From Chrysomallon squamiferum (lineage: Eukaryota > Mollusca > Gastropoda > Neomphalida > Peltospiridae): a stretch of 32,755 nt of DNA. The stretch lies in contig CM022676.1 of assembly GCA_012295275.1 (NCBI GenBank), positions 14,178,930 to 14,211,684 on the forward strand, read 5' to 3'. Position 1 is the first letter of the stretch. Each line of letters opens with the position of its first letter. Below the pieces are notes generated by a model. That model did no database searches. It was not told the origin of the DNA and was given only the letters and a program-made list of their open reading frames with translations. This document shows, piece after piece, positions 1 to 31,156 of the stretch. The position numbers and the translations under genes are program-made.

Positions 1-1465
1 ACATCACAGATCTTAACCTATAATAAACTTACAAACAAACAAACAAATAAATAAATAAATAAAATAAAATAAACTAACATAAAATAAAATAAAATAACAG
101 AGAGGGAAAAATATAGAATAAGCCGCTAAAAGTACATAGGACTATATTAGAATGATGATTATGATAATGGTGATGATAATGGCATCTGTTTAAGAAAACA
201 ACAACTACTACTATTTCTATTACTAAAACAGCTACTACTACTTCTACTACAATTACTACTGGGACTTCTACTATTACATCTATGGCTATTATTATAACTA
301 CTACTATTACTAATTTATTTATTCATGCTTTAAGATTAATGCTTATGGAGTTGAGCTTTTTTGGGGTGGATTGATTTTATTTCTTGAAGAAACCTTTACC
401 TCCCGGTTAAGAATATATAATTTCTGGACAACCGATTTGCAAATCGTGATATAAGTAAGGTTATTCAAACACAAACACACAATCGCACTCACTGCTGACA
501 ATGTGGCTGCTTACCTTTAAAACCTTCCTGGTCGAGAATTTCGTAGACGGGAATAATTGCTGTTTGAAGGTTTTTCTATAGATCACTGATGTGAGGAATC
601 TAAAAATAAATAAATAAATAAATAAAACATATTATATGTTCAGTACTGTTGATTTATTTTAAGCAAATTATAGCACGGTATATATTAAATCACAATGAAA
701 TGCAAACTACCTTCAAATCTCAAAATGGCTGTCTGCTTACACAAAATACATCCTTGTTTGTGAGTGGTTTTACTGGAGCTGACAACACGTCACTGAAACA
801 ATTTCTGTGTGTCGCTGTTAATAAACGTGTCTGCTGATAACCACGTGACAGAAATCTGGTGTCCTACAACTCGAAATGCGTGTGACGGTAGATGTATGCA
901 CATCTTTTTATAAGTATAATTTGTGAAGCGTAATGTAACATGCATATTTAAAACCTGTTACAGAAACAAAGCGTTATATAATTTGTCATAAATTATTTTG
1001 TCTGTGAAATATTTATATACATTTCTCACAGAGTATACTGATAAAAAACGTGTCGCTAACAAGTGTCTGTATTTAGGTCAGACAAAAATAGTCTGTTAAT
1101 AGTACTGGCGACAAGAAACATTATATCTCGGATCGTGAAATTTGCAATGTAATTGTGAATCACAAAATGTGGGACAGTCTTTTATTTGTACAAAGCGATC
1201 TAATTACCGATGTGACAAATACACCTTTATATATATATACACACGCACGCACGCACGCACACACAACGAAAACGTTCAAATCCTAATACTTATACTGATC
1301 ATTGTAGTGTTTTTGTTTTAAATTATTAATTATTTATCTGCTTCACTTAATTATTTTTATTTATATATTTCAATGTTTCGTTCTTTCTTTCTTTCCTTAT
1401 TATATACACCGGAAAACATACAGCGTAATAAATAATACAACTGATACATGATAATGCAAAATAAA

Positions 1466-2486
1466 CACTGTTTCCAGTACTTCTATTATTATTACCCATA
1501 ATATTTCCACTACTACTATTATGATTAGCCAAACTATTTCGTCTACTACTATTATTACTAGCCATACTATTTCCGGTACCACTACTATTATTATTACTAG
1601 TCCTACAATTTCCCGGACTAGTATTATTATTAGCCAAACTATTTCCACTACTACTATTATTACAAGGCATACTATTTCCAGTACTACTATTATCATTAGC
1701 CATACTCTTTGCAGAACTACTATTATTATTACTAGCTGTACTATTTCCCGTCCTACCATTATTACTAGCCATACTATTTCCAGTACTACTAGCATTATTA
1801 TTACTAGCCCTAATATTTCCACTACTACTATTTTTACTAGCCATACTATTTCCAGTACTACTACTACCATTATTACTACGCGTACTATTTCCAGTAGTAC
1901 TATTATTGTTACTAACCCTACTATTTCCAGTACCGGTACTACTACTCTTATTACTAGCTCTACTATTTCCAGTACTGCTACTATTATTATTATTAGCCAT
2001 ACTATTTCCACTACTACTATTATTACTAGTCCTACATTTTCTGAGACTACTATTATTACTAGCCAAACTATTTCCACTACTACCATTATTATTAGCCATA
2101 CTATTTCCACTACTACTATTATTATTAGCCACACTATTTCCAGTACTACTACCATTATTACTAGCCATACTATTTCCACTATTACCATTATTACTAGCCA
2201 TACTATTTCCACTATTACCATTATTACTAGCCATAGTATTTCCACTATTACCATTATTACTAGCCATACCATTTCCACTACTACTATTATTACTAGCCAT
2301 ACCATTTCCACTACTACTATTATTTCTAGGCATACTATTTCCAGTACTACTATTATTTCTAGCCATACTGGTTCCACTATTACTATTATTACTAGCCATA
2401 CTATTTCCACTACTACTATTATTACTAGCCATACTATTTCCACTACTACTATTATTACTAGCCATACTATTTCCAGTACAACTATT
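1466..2486. repeat. 33-bp minisatellite array, about 30 copies
   Basis: Tandem units each containing ACTAGCCATACTATTTCC followed by ACTACTACTATTATT-like sequence; spacing of the ACTAGCC motif is 33 bp (2392, 2425, 2458). Unit length is a multiple of three and the unit lacks stops in several frames, so long open frames appear on both strands (for example 1347-2588 minus, Asn/Ser-rich; 1521-2516 plus, Thr/Ser/Ile-rich). These are by-products of the repeat. Confidence 0.9.
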
Positions 2487-2542
2487 ATATATATCTTGTC
2501 TAAACACGAATTCTGAACTGGCAAGTATCGTCTCTTTTAAAC

Positions 2543-2749
2543 TGTGAATCAGTCCCTTGTTGAAACTAACTTGAACGTGCACGGACAAAACATAATCTCT
2601 TGCATCAGGATTTAAAACACGAGTCTAAGATCTCTAGTGCGGTATCAAATTTAATATGTAGTCATGATTTCAGTATCTCGGGTGTTTCTTTTTCTTTTAT
2701 TTTTTGTTTGTTTTAACCTACCAATTCTCTTGCTCTTCTTTCTGTAGTC

Positions 2750-2805
<56 letters not shown>

Positions 2806-3640
2806 CTTATATTTAATTATGTTTGCATTTATATATTGATTTCTGTATTTTTCTTTACTTATGAACACAAATCAATATATCACAGTAATAAGTACATACT
2901 TTATTTATGTATTCATGTGTTACATTTCTTTTCGTTGTTCATGTGCGTGTTTCTGTCTTAGTGTGTGGGTGGGTTCGGGTGTGAGTGTGTGTGTGTTGTT
3001 GTGAAACTGATTGTATTGTAAACTCTTAGAAAGATGACGTCACAATATTTATCTTTTATACTACAAACATCATATCTCTCTACTTGTGACCTGCCAAGTG
3101 TAAGAAAACTGAAACCAAATCGAACATATAACTCACCAACTAACTATCTAACTAAACAAACAAAGAAAACAAATAAACGAAGAACTAAAAAAACAAACAA
3201 AAAAACACACAAATCAACAAACAAAATGAAACAAAAATATAGAGTTTTCTTCCTAATCCTAAAATCATTGACGTCTCAGTACCGGCCCTGTTCCCCTCCT
3301 CTGTGATTATTGTGAATCAGTCCCTTGGTTCAACTAACTCGAGCGTGCACAGCAAACAAAACGCGAAATATACTTTGTAAGACCGCGATTTAAAACACAT
3401 GTCTAGAGATCTCCTGAGGTGTATCCAGTTTAGTATCTAGTCACGTTTTTAAGATTGTCTATCATTATGTTTTGTTGTGTGTACGTATTAATGAGAGAGC
3501 GGGGCAAAGAATATCCTTCATATCTGTAAAGAGAAGATTTTAACATTGCGTCCTACAGTAATTATAATAATAATAATAATAATAATGATAATAATAATAA
3601 TAACAATAATAATAATAATAATAATGTTTTATGAATTTTG
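2543..3640. repeat. Dispersed repeat family members (segment X), two copies
   Basis: Both copies begin GTGAATCAGTCCCTTG (2545 and 3313), followed by ACTAAC, a CGTGCAC motif and ATTTAAAACAC. The same series recurs at 9988, 10399 and, partly, at 11735 and 11838. A TA microsatellite (2752-2806) and an AAT microsatellite (3561-3625) lie inside. No coding region is recognised; it may be a decayed mobile element or an old tandem unit. Confidence 0.7.
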
Positions 3641-4140
3641 TGTTGCTATATCATATATACATATATATATTTCTATTTTTCGTTTCTAATAAAATAATAA
3701 AATGAGTGAATAAAAACGTTTGCATTATTTTTGGAAAAATACATTAATTAATAAGTAAATTATATCGTATTGGCAGTAACAGTAATAACAGTAATACATT
3801 TCATTATCTATTTCATTAAATATGCAACCGGTCATAGTTTACAGTTTTGTCACAAAACTTTTGATAACTTTAAAATTATGTGACATCAATCAGTGGTCTG
3901 ATAACAGCAGAAAAGTTATATATATATATAAAGGAATTCGAAACAGCAATTAATCAAACATAAATTGAAACTGTGTCAAAAAATCTATTTTAGTAAATGT
4001 TATTATTGTGTCGATATATAAATTGTATTTCCCTATCTAACACTTAATCATTAAATATCAAGTATTGTTAGAAATACAGCTACCTTATAATCTGTTTGTG
4101 TACTACATTTTCAGAAGAAAAGAGTGAGTACCACTATTAC

Positions 4141-5967
<1,827 letters not shown>

Positions 5968-6022
5968 ACAACACAGATCTTAACCTATAGTAAACTAACA
6001 AACAAACAAACAAACAAACAAA

Positions 6023-6053
<31 letters not shown>

Positions 6054-8870
6054 AATAAAATAAAATAAAATAAAATAAAATAAAGTAACAGAGAGGTAAA
6101 AATATAGAATAAGCAATTAAAAGTACATACGACTGTATTAGAATGATGGTTATGATAATGGTGATGATAATGGAATCTGTTTAAGAAAACAACAACTACT
6201 ACTATTTCTATTACTAAAACATATACTACTACTTCTACTACAATTACTACTGGGACTTCTACTATTACATCTATGGCTATTATTATAACTACTACTATTA
6301 CTAATTTATTTATTCATGCTTTAAGATTAATGCTTATGGAGTTGAGCTTTTTTGGAGTGGATTGATTATACTTCTTAAAGATACCTTTATCTCCCGGTTA
6401 AGAATATATTATTTCTGGACAACCGATTTGCAAATCGTTTTATAAGTAATTTTATTCAAACACAAACACACAATCTCACTCACTGCTGACAATATGGCTG
6501 CTTACCTTTAAAAACTTCCAGGTCGAGAATTTCGTAGAAGGGAATAATTGCTGTTTGAAGATTTTTCTATAGATCACTGATGTGAGGAATCTGAAAATGA
6601 ATAAATAAATAAATAAATAAAACATATTACATGTTCAGTATTGCTGATATATTTTAAGTAAATAATAGCACAGTATATATTAAATCACAATGAAATGCAA
6701 ACTACCTTCGAATCTCAAAATGGCTGTCTGCTTACACAAAATACGTCCTTGTTTGTGAGTGGTTTTACTGGAGCTGACAACACGTCACTGAAACAATTTC
6801 TGTGTGTCGCTGTTAATAAACGTGTCTGCTGATAACCACGTGACAGAAATCTGGTGTCCTACAACTCGAAATGCGTGTGACGGTAGATGTATGCACATCT
6901 TTTTATAAGTATAATTTGTGAAGCGTAATGTAACATGCATATTTTAAACCTGTTACAGAAACAAAGCGTTATATAATTTGTCATAAATTATTTCTTCTGT
7001 GAAATATTTATATACATTTCTAACAGAGTATACTGATAAAAAACGTGTCGCTAACAAATGTCTGTATTTAGGTCAGACAAAATTAGTGTGTTAATAGTAC
7101 TGGCGACAAGAAACATTATATCTCGGATCGTGAAATTTGCAATGTAATTGTGAATCACAAAATGTGGGACAGTCTTTTATTTGTACAAAGCGATCTAATT
7201 ACCGATGTGACAAATACACCTTTATATATATATACACACGCACGCACGCACGCACACACAACGAAAACGTTCAAATCCTAATACTTATACTGATCATTGT
7301 AGTGTTTTTGTTTTAAATTATTAATTATTTATCTGCTTCACTTAATTATTTTTATTTATATATTTCAATGTTTCGTTCTTTCTTTCTTTCTTTATTATAT
7401 ACACCGGAAAACATAAAGTGTAATAAATAATACAACTGATACATGATAATTCAAAATAAACACTGTTTCCAGTACTACTATTATTATTACCCATAATATT
7501 TCAACTACTACTATTATGATTAGCCAAAAGAGTTCGTCTACTACTATTATTACCAGCCCTACAATTTCCGGGAATACTATTATTACTAGCGAAACTATTT
7601 CGACTACTACTATTATTACTAGCCATACTATTTCCAGTACCACTACTACTATTATTATTACTAGACCTACTATTTCCGGTACCACTACTATTATTATTAC
7701 TAGTGCTACAATTTCCCGGACTAGTATTATTACTAGCCAAACTATTTCCACTACTACTATTATTACAAGCCATACTATTTCCAGTACTACTATTATCATT
7801 AGCCATACTGTTTCCAGTACTACTATTATTACTAGCCCTAATATTTCCAGTACTACTACTACTATTATTATTAGCCATACTATTTCCACTACTACTATTA
7901 TTACTAGCCATACGAATTCCACTACTACTATTGTTATTACTAGCCATACTATTTCCTGCACCATTACTACTATTATTTTTACTAGCGCTACTATTTCGAC
8001 TCCTACTATTATTACTAGCCATTCTAGTTCTATCATTATTATTAGCCATACTATTTCTAGAACCACTACTACTATTCTTATTACTAGCCCTAATATTTCA
8101 ACTACTACTATTATTACTAGCAATACTATTTCCAGCACTACTACTACCATTATTACTACAGATCTATTTACAGTAGTACTATTATTACTAGCCCTACAAT
8201 TTCCGGGACTACTATTATTACTAGCGAAACTATTTCGACTACTACTATTATTACTAGCCATATTGTTTCCAGTACCTCTACTACTATTATTATTACTAGC
8301 CCTACAAGTTCCGGTACTACTATTATTACTAGCCAAACTATTTCCACTACTACTATTATTACTAGCATTACTATAACTGATATATATATATATATATATT
8401 TCTATTTTTCGTTTCTAATGAAATAATAAAATGAGTGAATAAAAACGTTTGCATTATTTTTGGAAAAAATACATTAATTAATAAGTAAATTATATCGTAT
8501 TGGCAGTAACAGTAATAACAGTAATACATTTCATTATCTATTTAATTAAATATGTAACCGGTCATAGTTTACAGTTTTGTCACAAAACTTTTGATAACTT
8601 TAAAATTGTGTGACATCAATCAGTGGGCTGATAACAGCAGAAAAGTTATATACATATATAAAGGAACTGGAAATAGCAATTAATAAAATATAAATAGAAA
8701 CTGTGTCAAAAAATATATTTTAGTAAATGTTATTATTGTGTCGATATATAAATTGTATTTCCCTATCTAAGACTTAATCATTAAATATCAAGTAGTGTTA
8801 GCAATACAGCTACTTTATAATCTGTTTGTGTACTACATTTTCAGAAGAAAAGAGTGAGTACCACTATTAC
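5968..8870. repeat. Segmental repeat, copy 2 (internally shortened)
   Basis: Same orientation as copy 1. It differs by microsatellite length (more AAAC/AAAT units near 6000), a shorter 33-bp array and lack of the 1.15-kb segment equivalent to 2487-3640. Similarity stops abruptly at 8870, the equivalent of 4140. The close match suggests a recent duplication or an old one kept alike by gene conversion. Confidence 0.83.
7466..8374. repeat. 33-bp minisatellite array, second copy
   Basis: Same unit as the array at 1466 with more length variation between units (extra ACT or ATT triplets). The open frames of the first array are broken or shifted here, for example the minus frame at 7395-8336 switches from Asn/Ser-rich to Val/Ile-rich, showing no selection for one frame. 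Confidence 0.88.
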
Positions 8871-9164
8871 TTTGAAAATTATATATAATTTAAAACGTTG
8901 ACAATTAATTATTTGTTGTGTTCTTGAGCTGTAATTGTAGAAACAAAGGCGCTACGTTTACAGTTTGTTAAATGTAACTAATTAATTTTATAAAATGACT
9001 GTCGCAGTCTGCAACAAGACATTATTAAGACACAACAGCTGGTTTGTACATGGACAGTGTAAAATAACACATTTTACCCTCACAAAAATAATTCTTGTTT
9101 AAACTTGAATACTGATCTGGCGAGTATCGTTTCTTTTGAACTGTAGAAATGAACAACGATGTAC

Positions 9165-9207
<43 letters not shown>

Positions 9208-9954
9208 AATAACAATAACCTTAAAAATAATAACAATAACAAAATATTTTTGTGAATATTATGTAGCTATATATTTATATATATATATTTTAATATCTGT
9301 GTGTGTTTCTTTGTGTGTGTGTGTGTGTAAAACCTGTGCAATGAATCAAAGCTTTACAGATAGTGAAAAGAAGACTAAAAATATCAACTGTTATTTCAAC
9401 GTGGTTAACGGGTCATGTGTATTTATTTAGTTGTTGTTATTGTTTTTTGTTGTTGTTATTTTTAAATTTTTTTACTCTAACTTTCTCTCTCGCTCTCTAT
9501 AAGTAGAGGCAAAAACAAAACGCTGCACACCAAAAAATATATTGTTTTTCTATTTTCTTTTCTAAAAAAATAAATAAATACAGAAACACATCAATAAAAA
9601 AACTTCCAATATTTTTGAAATTAAAAACCATTAATAGATAAGTAAATTATAAAGAATTGGAAGTAATAGTAATCATAGTTCATTTTCTAATTAATTTATT
9701 ATGTAAGCTGTCATATTTTAGTTTTGTCAGAAAACTTTATATAACGTTAACATTACGTGACGTCATTCGGTGGGATCATAGCAGCAGAAAAGTTTAGTAA
9801 AGTTATTTTAATAACCATTTCATTGATATTATTTGCCTATCTAAGAAACTGTCAAGGTATTTGACATTAATAATGTGTTCAGTGTCGCTGTTAAATTTGT
9901 CTCTCTTTGTCTGTCCGTCCAGCCTTCTTTGTCAACTTTAGTTCTACGAATCTA

Positions 9955-9955
<1 letters not shown>
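8871..9955. repeat. Diverged members of the dispersed repeat family
   Basis: 8930-9140 matches 11100-11320 (ACAAAGGCGCTA, then CAGCTGGTTTGTACATG, then GAATACTGA). 9325-9410 matches 11490-11570 (GAATCAAAGCTTTACAG). 9590-9800 is a worn copy of 3700-3915. An AAT tract lies at 9166-9206. No gene is seen. Confidence 0.65.
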
Positions 9956-12555
<2,600 letters not shown>

Positions 12556-12755
12556 NNNNNNNNNNNNNNNNNNNNNNNNNNNNNNNNNNNNNNNNNNNNN
12601 NNNNNNNNNNNNNNNNNNNNNNNNNNNNNNNNNNNNNNNNNNNNNNNNNNNNNNNNNNNNNNNNNNNNNNNNNNNNNNNNNNNNNNNNNNNNNNNNNNNN
12701 NNNNNNNNNNNNNNNNNNNNNNNNNNNNNNNNNNNNNNNNNNNNNNNNNNNNNNN
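12556..12755. other. Assembly gap of 200 N
   Basis: Exactly 200 undetermined bases, a round number typical of a placeholder, so the real size is unknown. It joins the 1.42-kb repeat directly to the 53-bp array, which suggests collapsed repeats. An upstream exon of the receptor gene could be hidden here. Confidence 0.95.
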
Positions 12756-14357
12756 ACAACAGAGCTTTCTTAACTGATCAGCTACTGACTAAAAACAACA
12801 CCTAAAATACAACACAGCTTTCTTAACTGATCAGCTACTGACTAAAAACAACACCTAAAATACAACAGAGCTTTCTTAACTGATCAGCTACTGACTAAAA
12901 ACAACACCTAAAATACAACAGAGCTTTCTTAACTGATCAGCTACTGACTAAAAACAACACCTAAAATACAACACAGCTTTCTTAACTGATCAGCTACTGA
13001 CTAAAAACAACACCTAAAATACAACAGAGCTTTCTTAACTGATCAGCTACTGACTAAAAACAACACCTAAAATACAACAGAGCTTTCTTAACTGATCAGC
13101 TACTGACTAAAAACAACACCTAAAATACAACAGAGCTTTCTTAACTGATCAGCTACTGACTAAAAACAACACCTAAAATACAACAGAGCTTTCTTAACTG
13201 ATCAGCTACTGACTAAAAACAACACCTAAAATACAACAGAGCTTTCTTAACTGATCAGCTACTGACTAAAAACAACACCTAAAATACAACAGAGCTTTCT
13301 TAACTGATCAGCTACTGACTAAAACAACACCTAAAATACAACAGAGCTTTCTTAACTGATCAGCTACTGACTAAAAAACACACCTAAAATACAACAGAGC
13401 TTTCTTAACTGATCAGCTACTGACTAAAAACAACACCTAAAATACAACAGAGCTTTCTTAACTGATCAGCTACTGACTAAAAACAACACCTAAAATACAA
13501 CAGAGCTTTCTTAACTGATCAGCTACTGACTAAAAACAACACCTAAAATACAACAGAGCTTTTTTAACTGATCAGCTACTGACTAAAAACAACACCTAAA
13601 AATACAACAGAGCTTACAACAGAGCTTTTTAACTGATCAGCTACTGACTAAAAACAACACCTAAAATACAACAGAGCTTTCTTAACTGATCAGCTACTGA
13701 CTAACAACAACACCTAAAATACAACAGAGCTTTCTTAACTGATCAGCTACTGACTAAAAACAACACCTAAAATACAACAGAGCTTTCTTAACTGATCAGC
13801 TACTGACTAAAAACAACACCTAAAATACAACAGCTACTGACTTTCTTAACTGATCAGCTACTGACTAACAACAACACCTAAAATACAACAGAGCTTTCTT
13901 AACTGATCAGCTACTGACTAAAAACAACACCTAAAATACAACAGAGCTTTCTTAACTGATCAGCTACTGACTAAAAACAACACCTAAAATACAACAGAGC
14001 TTTCTTAACTGATCAGCTACTGACTAAAAACAACACCTAAAATACAACAGAGCTTTCTTAACTGATCAGCTACTGACTAACAACAACACCTAAAATACAA
14101 CAGAGCTTTCTTAACTGATCAGCTACTGACTAAAACAACACCTAAAATACAACAGAGCTTTCTTAACTGATCAGCTACTGACTAAAAACAACACCTAAAA
14201 TACAACAGAGCTTTCTTAACTGATCAGCTACTGACTAAAAACAACACCTAAAATACAACAGAGCTTTCTTAACTGATCAGCTACTGACTAAAAACAACAC
14301 CTAAAATACAACAGAGCTTTCTTAACTGATCAGCTACTGACTAACAACAACACCTAA
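12756..14357. repeat. 53-bp satellite-like array, about 30 copies
   Basis: Head-to-tail units beginning ACAACAGAGCTTTC and containing the palindrome CTGATCAG and CAACACCTAAAAT. Starts at 12756 and 12809 give the period of 53. Units are nearly identical; variants are CACAGC for CAGAGC, ACTAACAAC for ACTAAAAAC, single-base A-run changes and two local rearrangements (about 13605-13625 and 13832-13845). The high uniformity points to recent expansion or ongoing homogenisation. Confidence 0.95.
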
Positions 14358-29458
<15,101 letters not shown>

Positions 29459-30235
29459 GTGGCCTCTAAAAGCACGCAGTGGCGACAAACGTGTTCACGG
29501 TGGCCTCAGTGTGTGTGCAGTGGCCTATGCGTATACATTATACTTGTCTAAATAAGCAGGATGTCCTGTATAACAAAACAAGTGGTTTAACTATCTCTAT
29601 TCGTGTGATATAAGAGGCTGTATATAAGTTATGTATAATTATAGTAGGCCTATAAATCGAACATGCTTTACCAAAGACAGCTTGTGTATTACACTGACCT
29701 GAAAGTGACTGGTCTAAAGGCAATACATATAATACAGTAGTATTGTAAGGAAACAGATGAAATGATTACAGTGGCCTAAAGAAAATGTTGATGAAACAGC
29801 GAGTCTTGTGAAAACATTAAGAAGATAACGCAGCAGTCAAGCACAACATCGTATCATAAAACAGAATATTTAATTAATTAGTGGCCTAATGGGAATGTGG
29901 AGCGACGACAAAGTGTAAACAAAACAACAACGTGAAATAAAAGAAACAAATATTTATAATGCAGTGGCCTAACTTATTATAATTATAATACGCATTGTAG
30001 AATGGTTTATTCAACTTGACCATGACTGTGTTTATATTGTATGGTACGTGTTACATAGCGGCGTATGACGTTTCTAGAAATCTTCTGTTGAAACCCACAA
30101 CATTTGTTTGTTCCACCTTCTATTGAGGTTTTAGTCTCATTGACGTTCAATGGAGTAATTAGAATGTTACATAACGTACACTGTGAACATGTTAACTTGC
30201 ATTAGAAACAATAAATGCACAGACCAGTGAACTAT
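29459..30235 (+). other. 3' UTR of the receptor gene (end approximate)
   Basis: Non-coding sequence after the stop, more complex than the flanking repeat DNA. It contains several copies of AGTGGCCTAA or near variants, the first overlapping the stop codon. The 3' end is placed by the AATAAA at 30210 and is approximate; an earlier AATAAA lies at 29936-29941. Confidence 0.6.
30210..30215 (+). promoter_or_regulatory. Candidate polyadenylation signal AATAAA
   Basis: An AATAAA hexamer about 750 bases after the stop codon, in the last complex sequence before a TTA microsatellite begins at about 30256. In such AT-rich DNA the hexamer is common, so this is only a likely choice; 29936-29941 is the nearer alternative. 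Confidence 0.45.
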
Positions 30236-30254
30236 CTCCCCATATATTTATATA

Positions 30255-30296
<42 letters not shown>

Positions 30297-31121
30297 GATT
30301 ATTATTATTATTATTGATAAAAAGCATGAGCTGTGATATTGTTGTTTCTGAAACAACAACAACAACGGACAATATTAAAATCTCAGTTTATCAAGGCTTA
30401 TTCTCAAACAGCTGTTTGTCCTCGAAACAGCTTCACGTCAGGTGTTAGTGATACACGATTTGACGAAAGGTGGCGTTGATACAAAATCCGTGAAACTGTT
30501 TTAGTGCCATAGCAACAAAAATTCCGACTTGGGTGCTTCTTAATCTTGTGTGTGATATATTACATATATTAAACATATATTATACTAGCTGGTTTTACAT
30601 ACTAAAACTGTTAATGTGACTGGTATCAAGTCACATTTGCAGATCTTCCAAATTCGGACCGGACAAGTGGCACGAACAATTACTAACAAGACTAAATATT
30701 TGCCTTAACAAACAAAAGTACGAGCTACTTACGTAATAATCTTTGTCGAATTTTCTGATATTAATGTTTTTATACTGATATTAATGCACTGGTTCTCCTG
30801 TATATATTATTTATTAAGCAATTAAAAATGATACTATAGTATCTGTTTTCGGCGGTTTCCGTAAACTCTGTGATTTGTTAACAGTCGTAGAATACATTGA
30901 GACATACATCGGCTGTTTCCGTAAAACTTAGCATTTATATGTAGTGTAAAACCATGTCTGAAATATAATAATAATAATAGTACTGAATATTATAATAGTG
31001 ATATATATATATATATATACTCCTTAAGAAATGTTACGGAAACTGCCGACAATTGACGAACACTATCCTTAGTGGCTTCGATATTGTTCGTTTATAGTTT
31101 TATTTATAATGTTAATAGATC

Positions 31122-31156
<35 letters not shown>

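Larger units (their letters stand above)
1..4140. repeat. Segmental repeat, copy 1 (continues upstream of the window)
   Basis: Positions 1-1465 match 5968-7465 almost base for base by eye (for example CCACGTGACAGAAATCTGG at 840 and 6836). A 33-bp array follows in both. Positions 3645-4140 then match 8380-8870. The piece 2487-3640 is present only in this copy. Small open frames inside, such as 649-837, are not kept in the second copy, which argues against coding. Confidence 0.85.

Noticed and set aside
649-837. 62-codon + strand open frame
   Set aside because: The near-identical copy at about 6645-6832 has an in-frame stop, and the sequence belongs to the duplicated repeat block.
1347-2588. 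413-codon minus-strand Asn/Ser-rich protein
   Set aside because: It is produced by the 33-bp array; flanks belong to the dispersed repeat family and the frame is not preserved in the second array.
12756-14357. CRISPR-like array
   Set aside because: Units are contiguous with no unique spacers, and the genome is clearly eukaryotic with spliced genes; it is a minisatellite.
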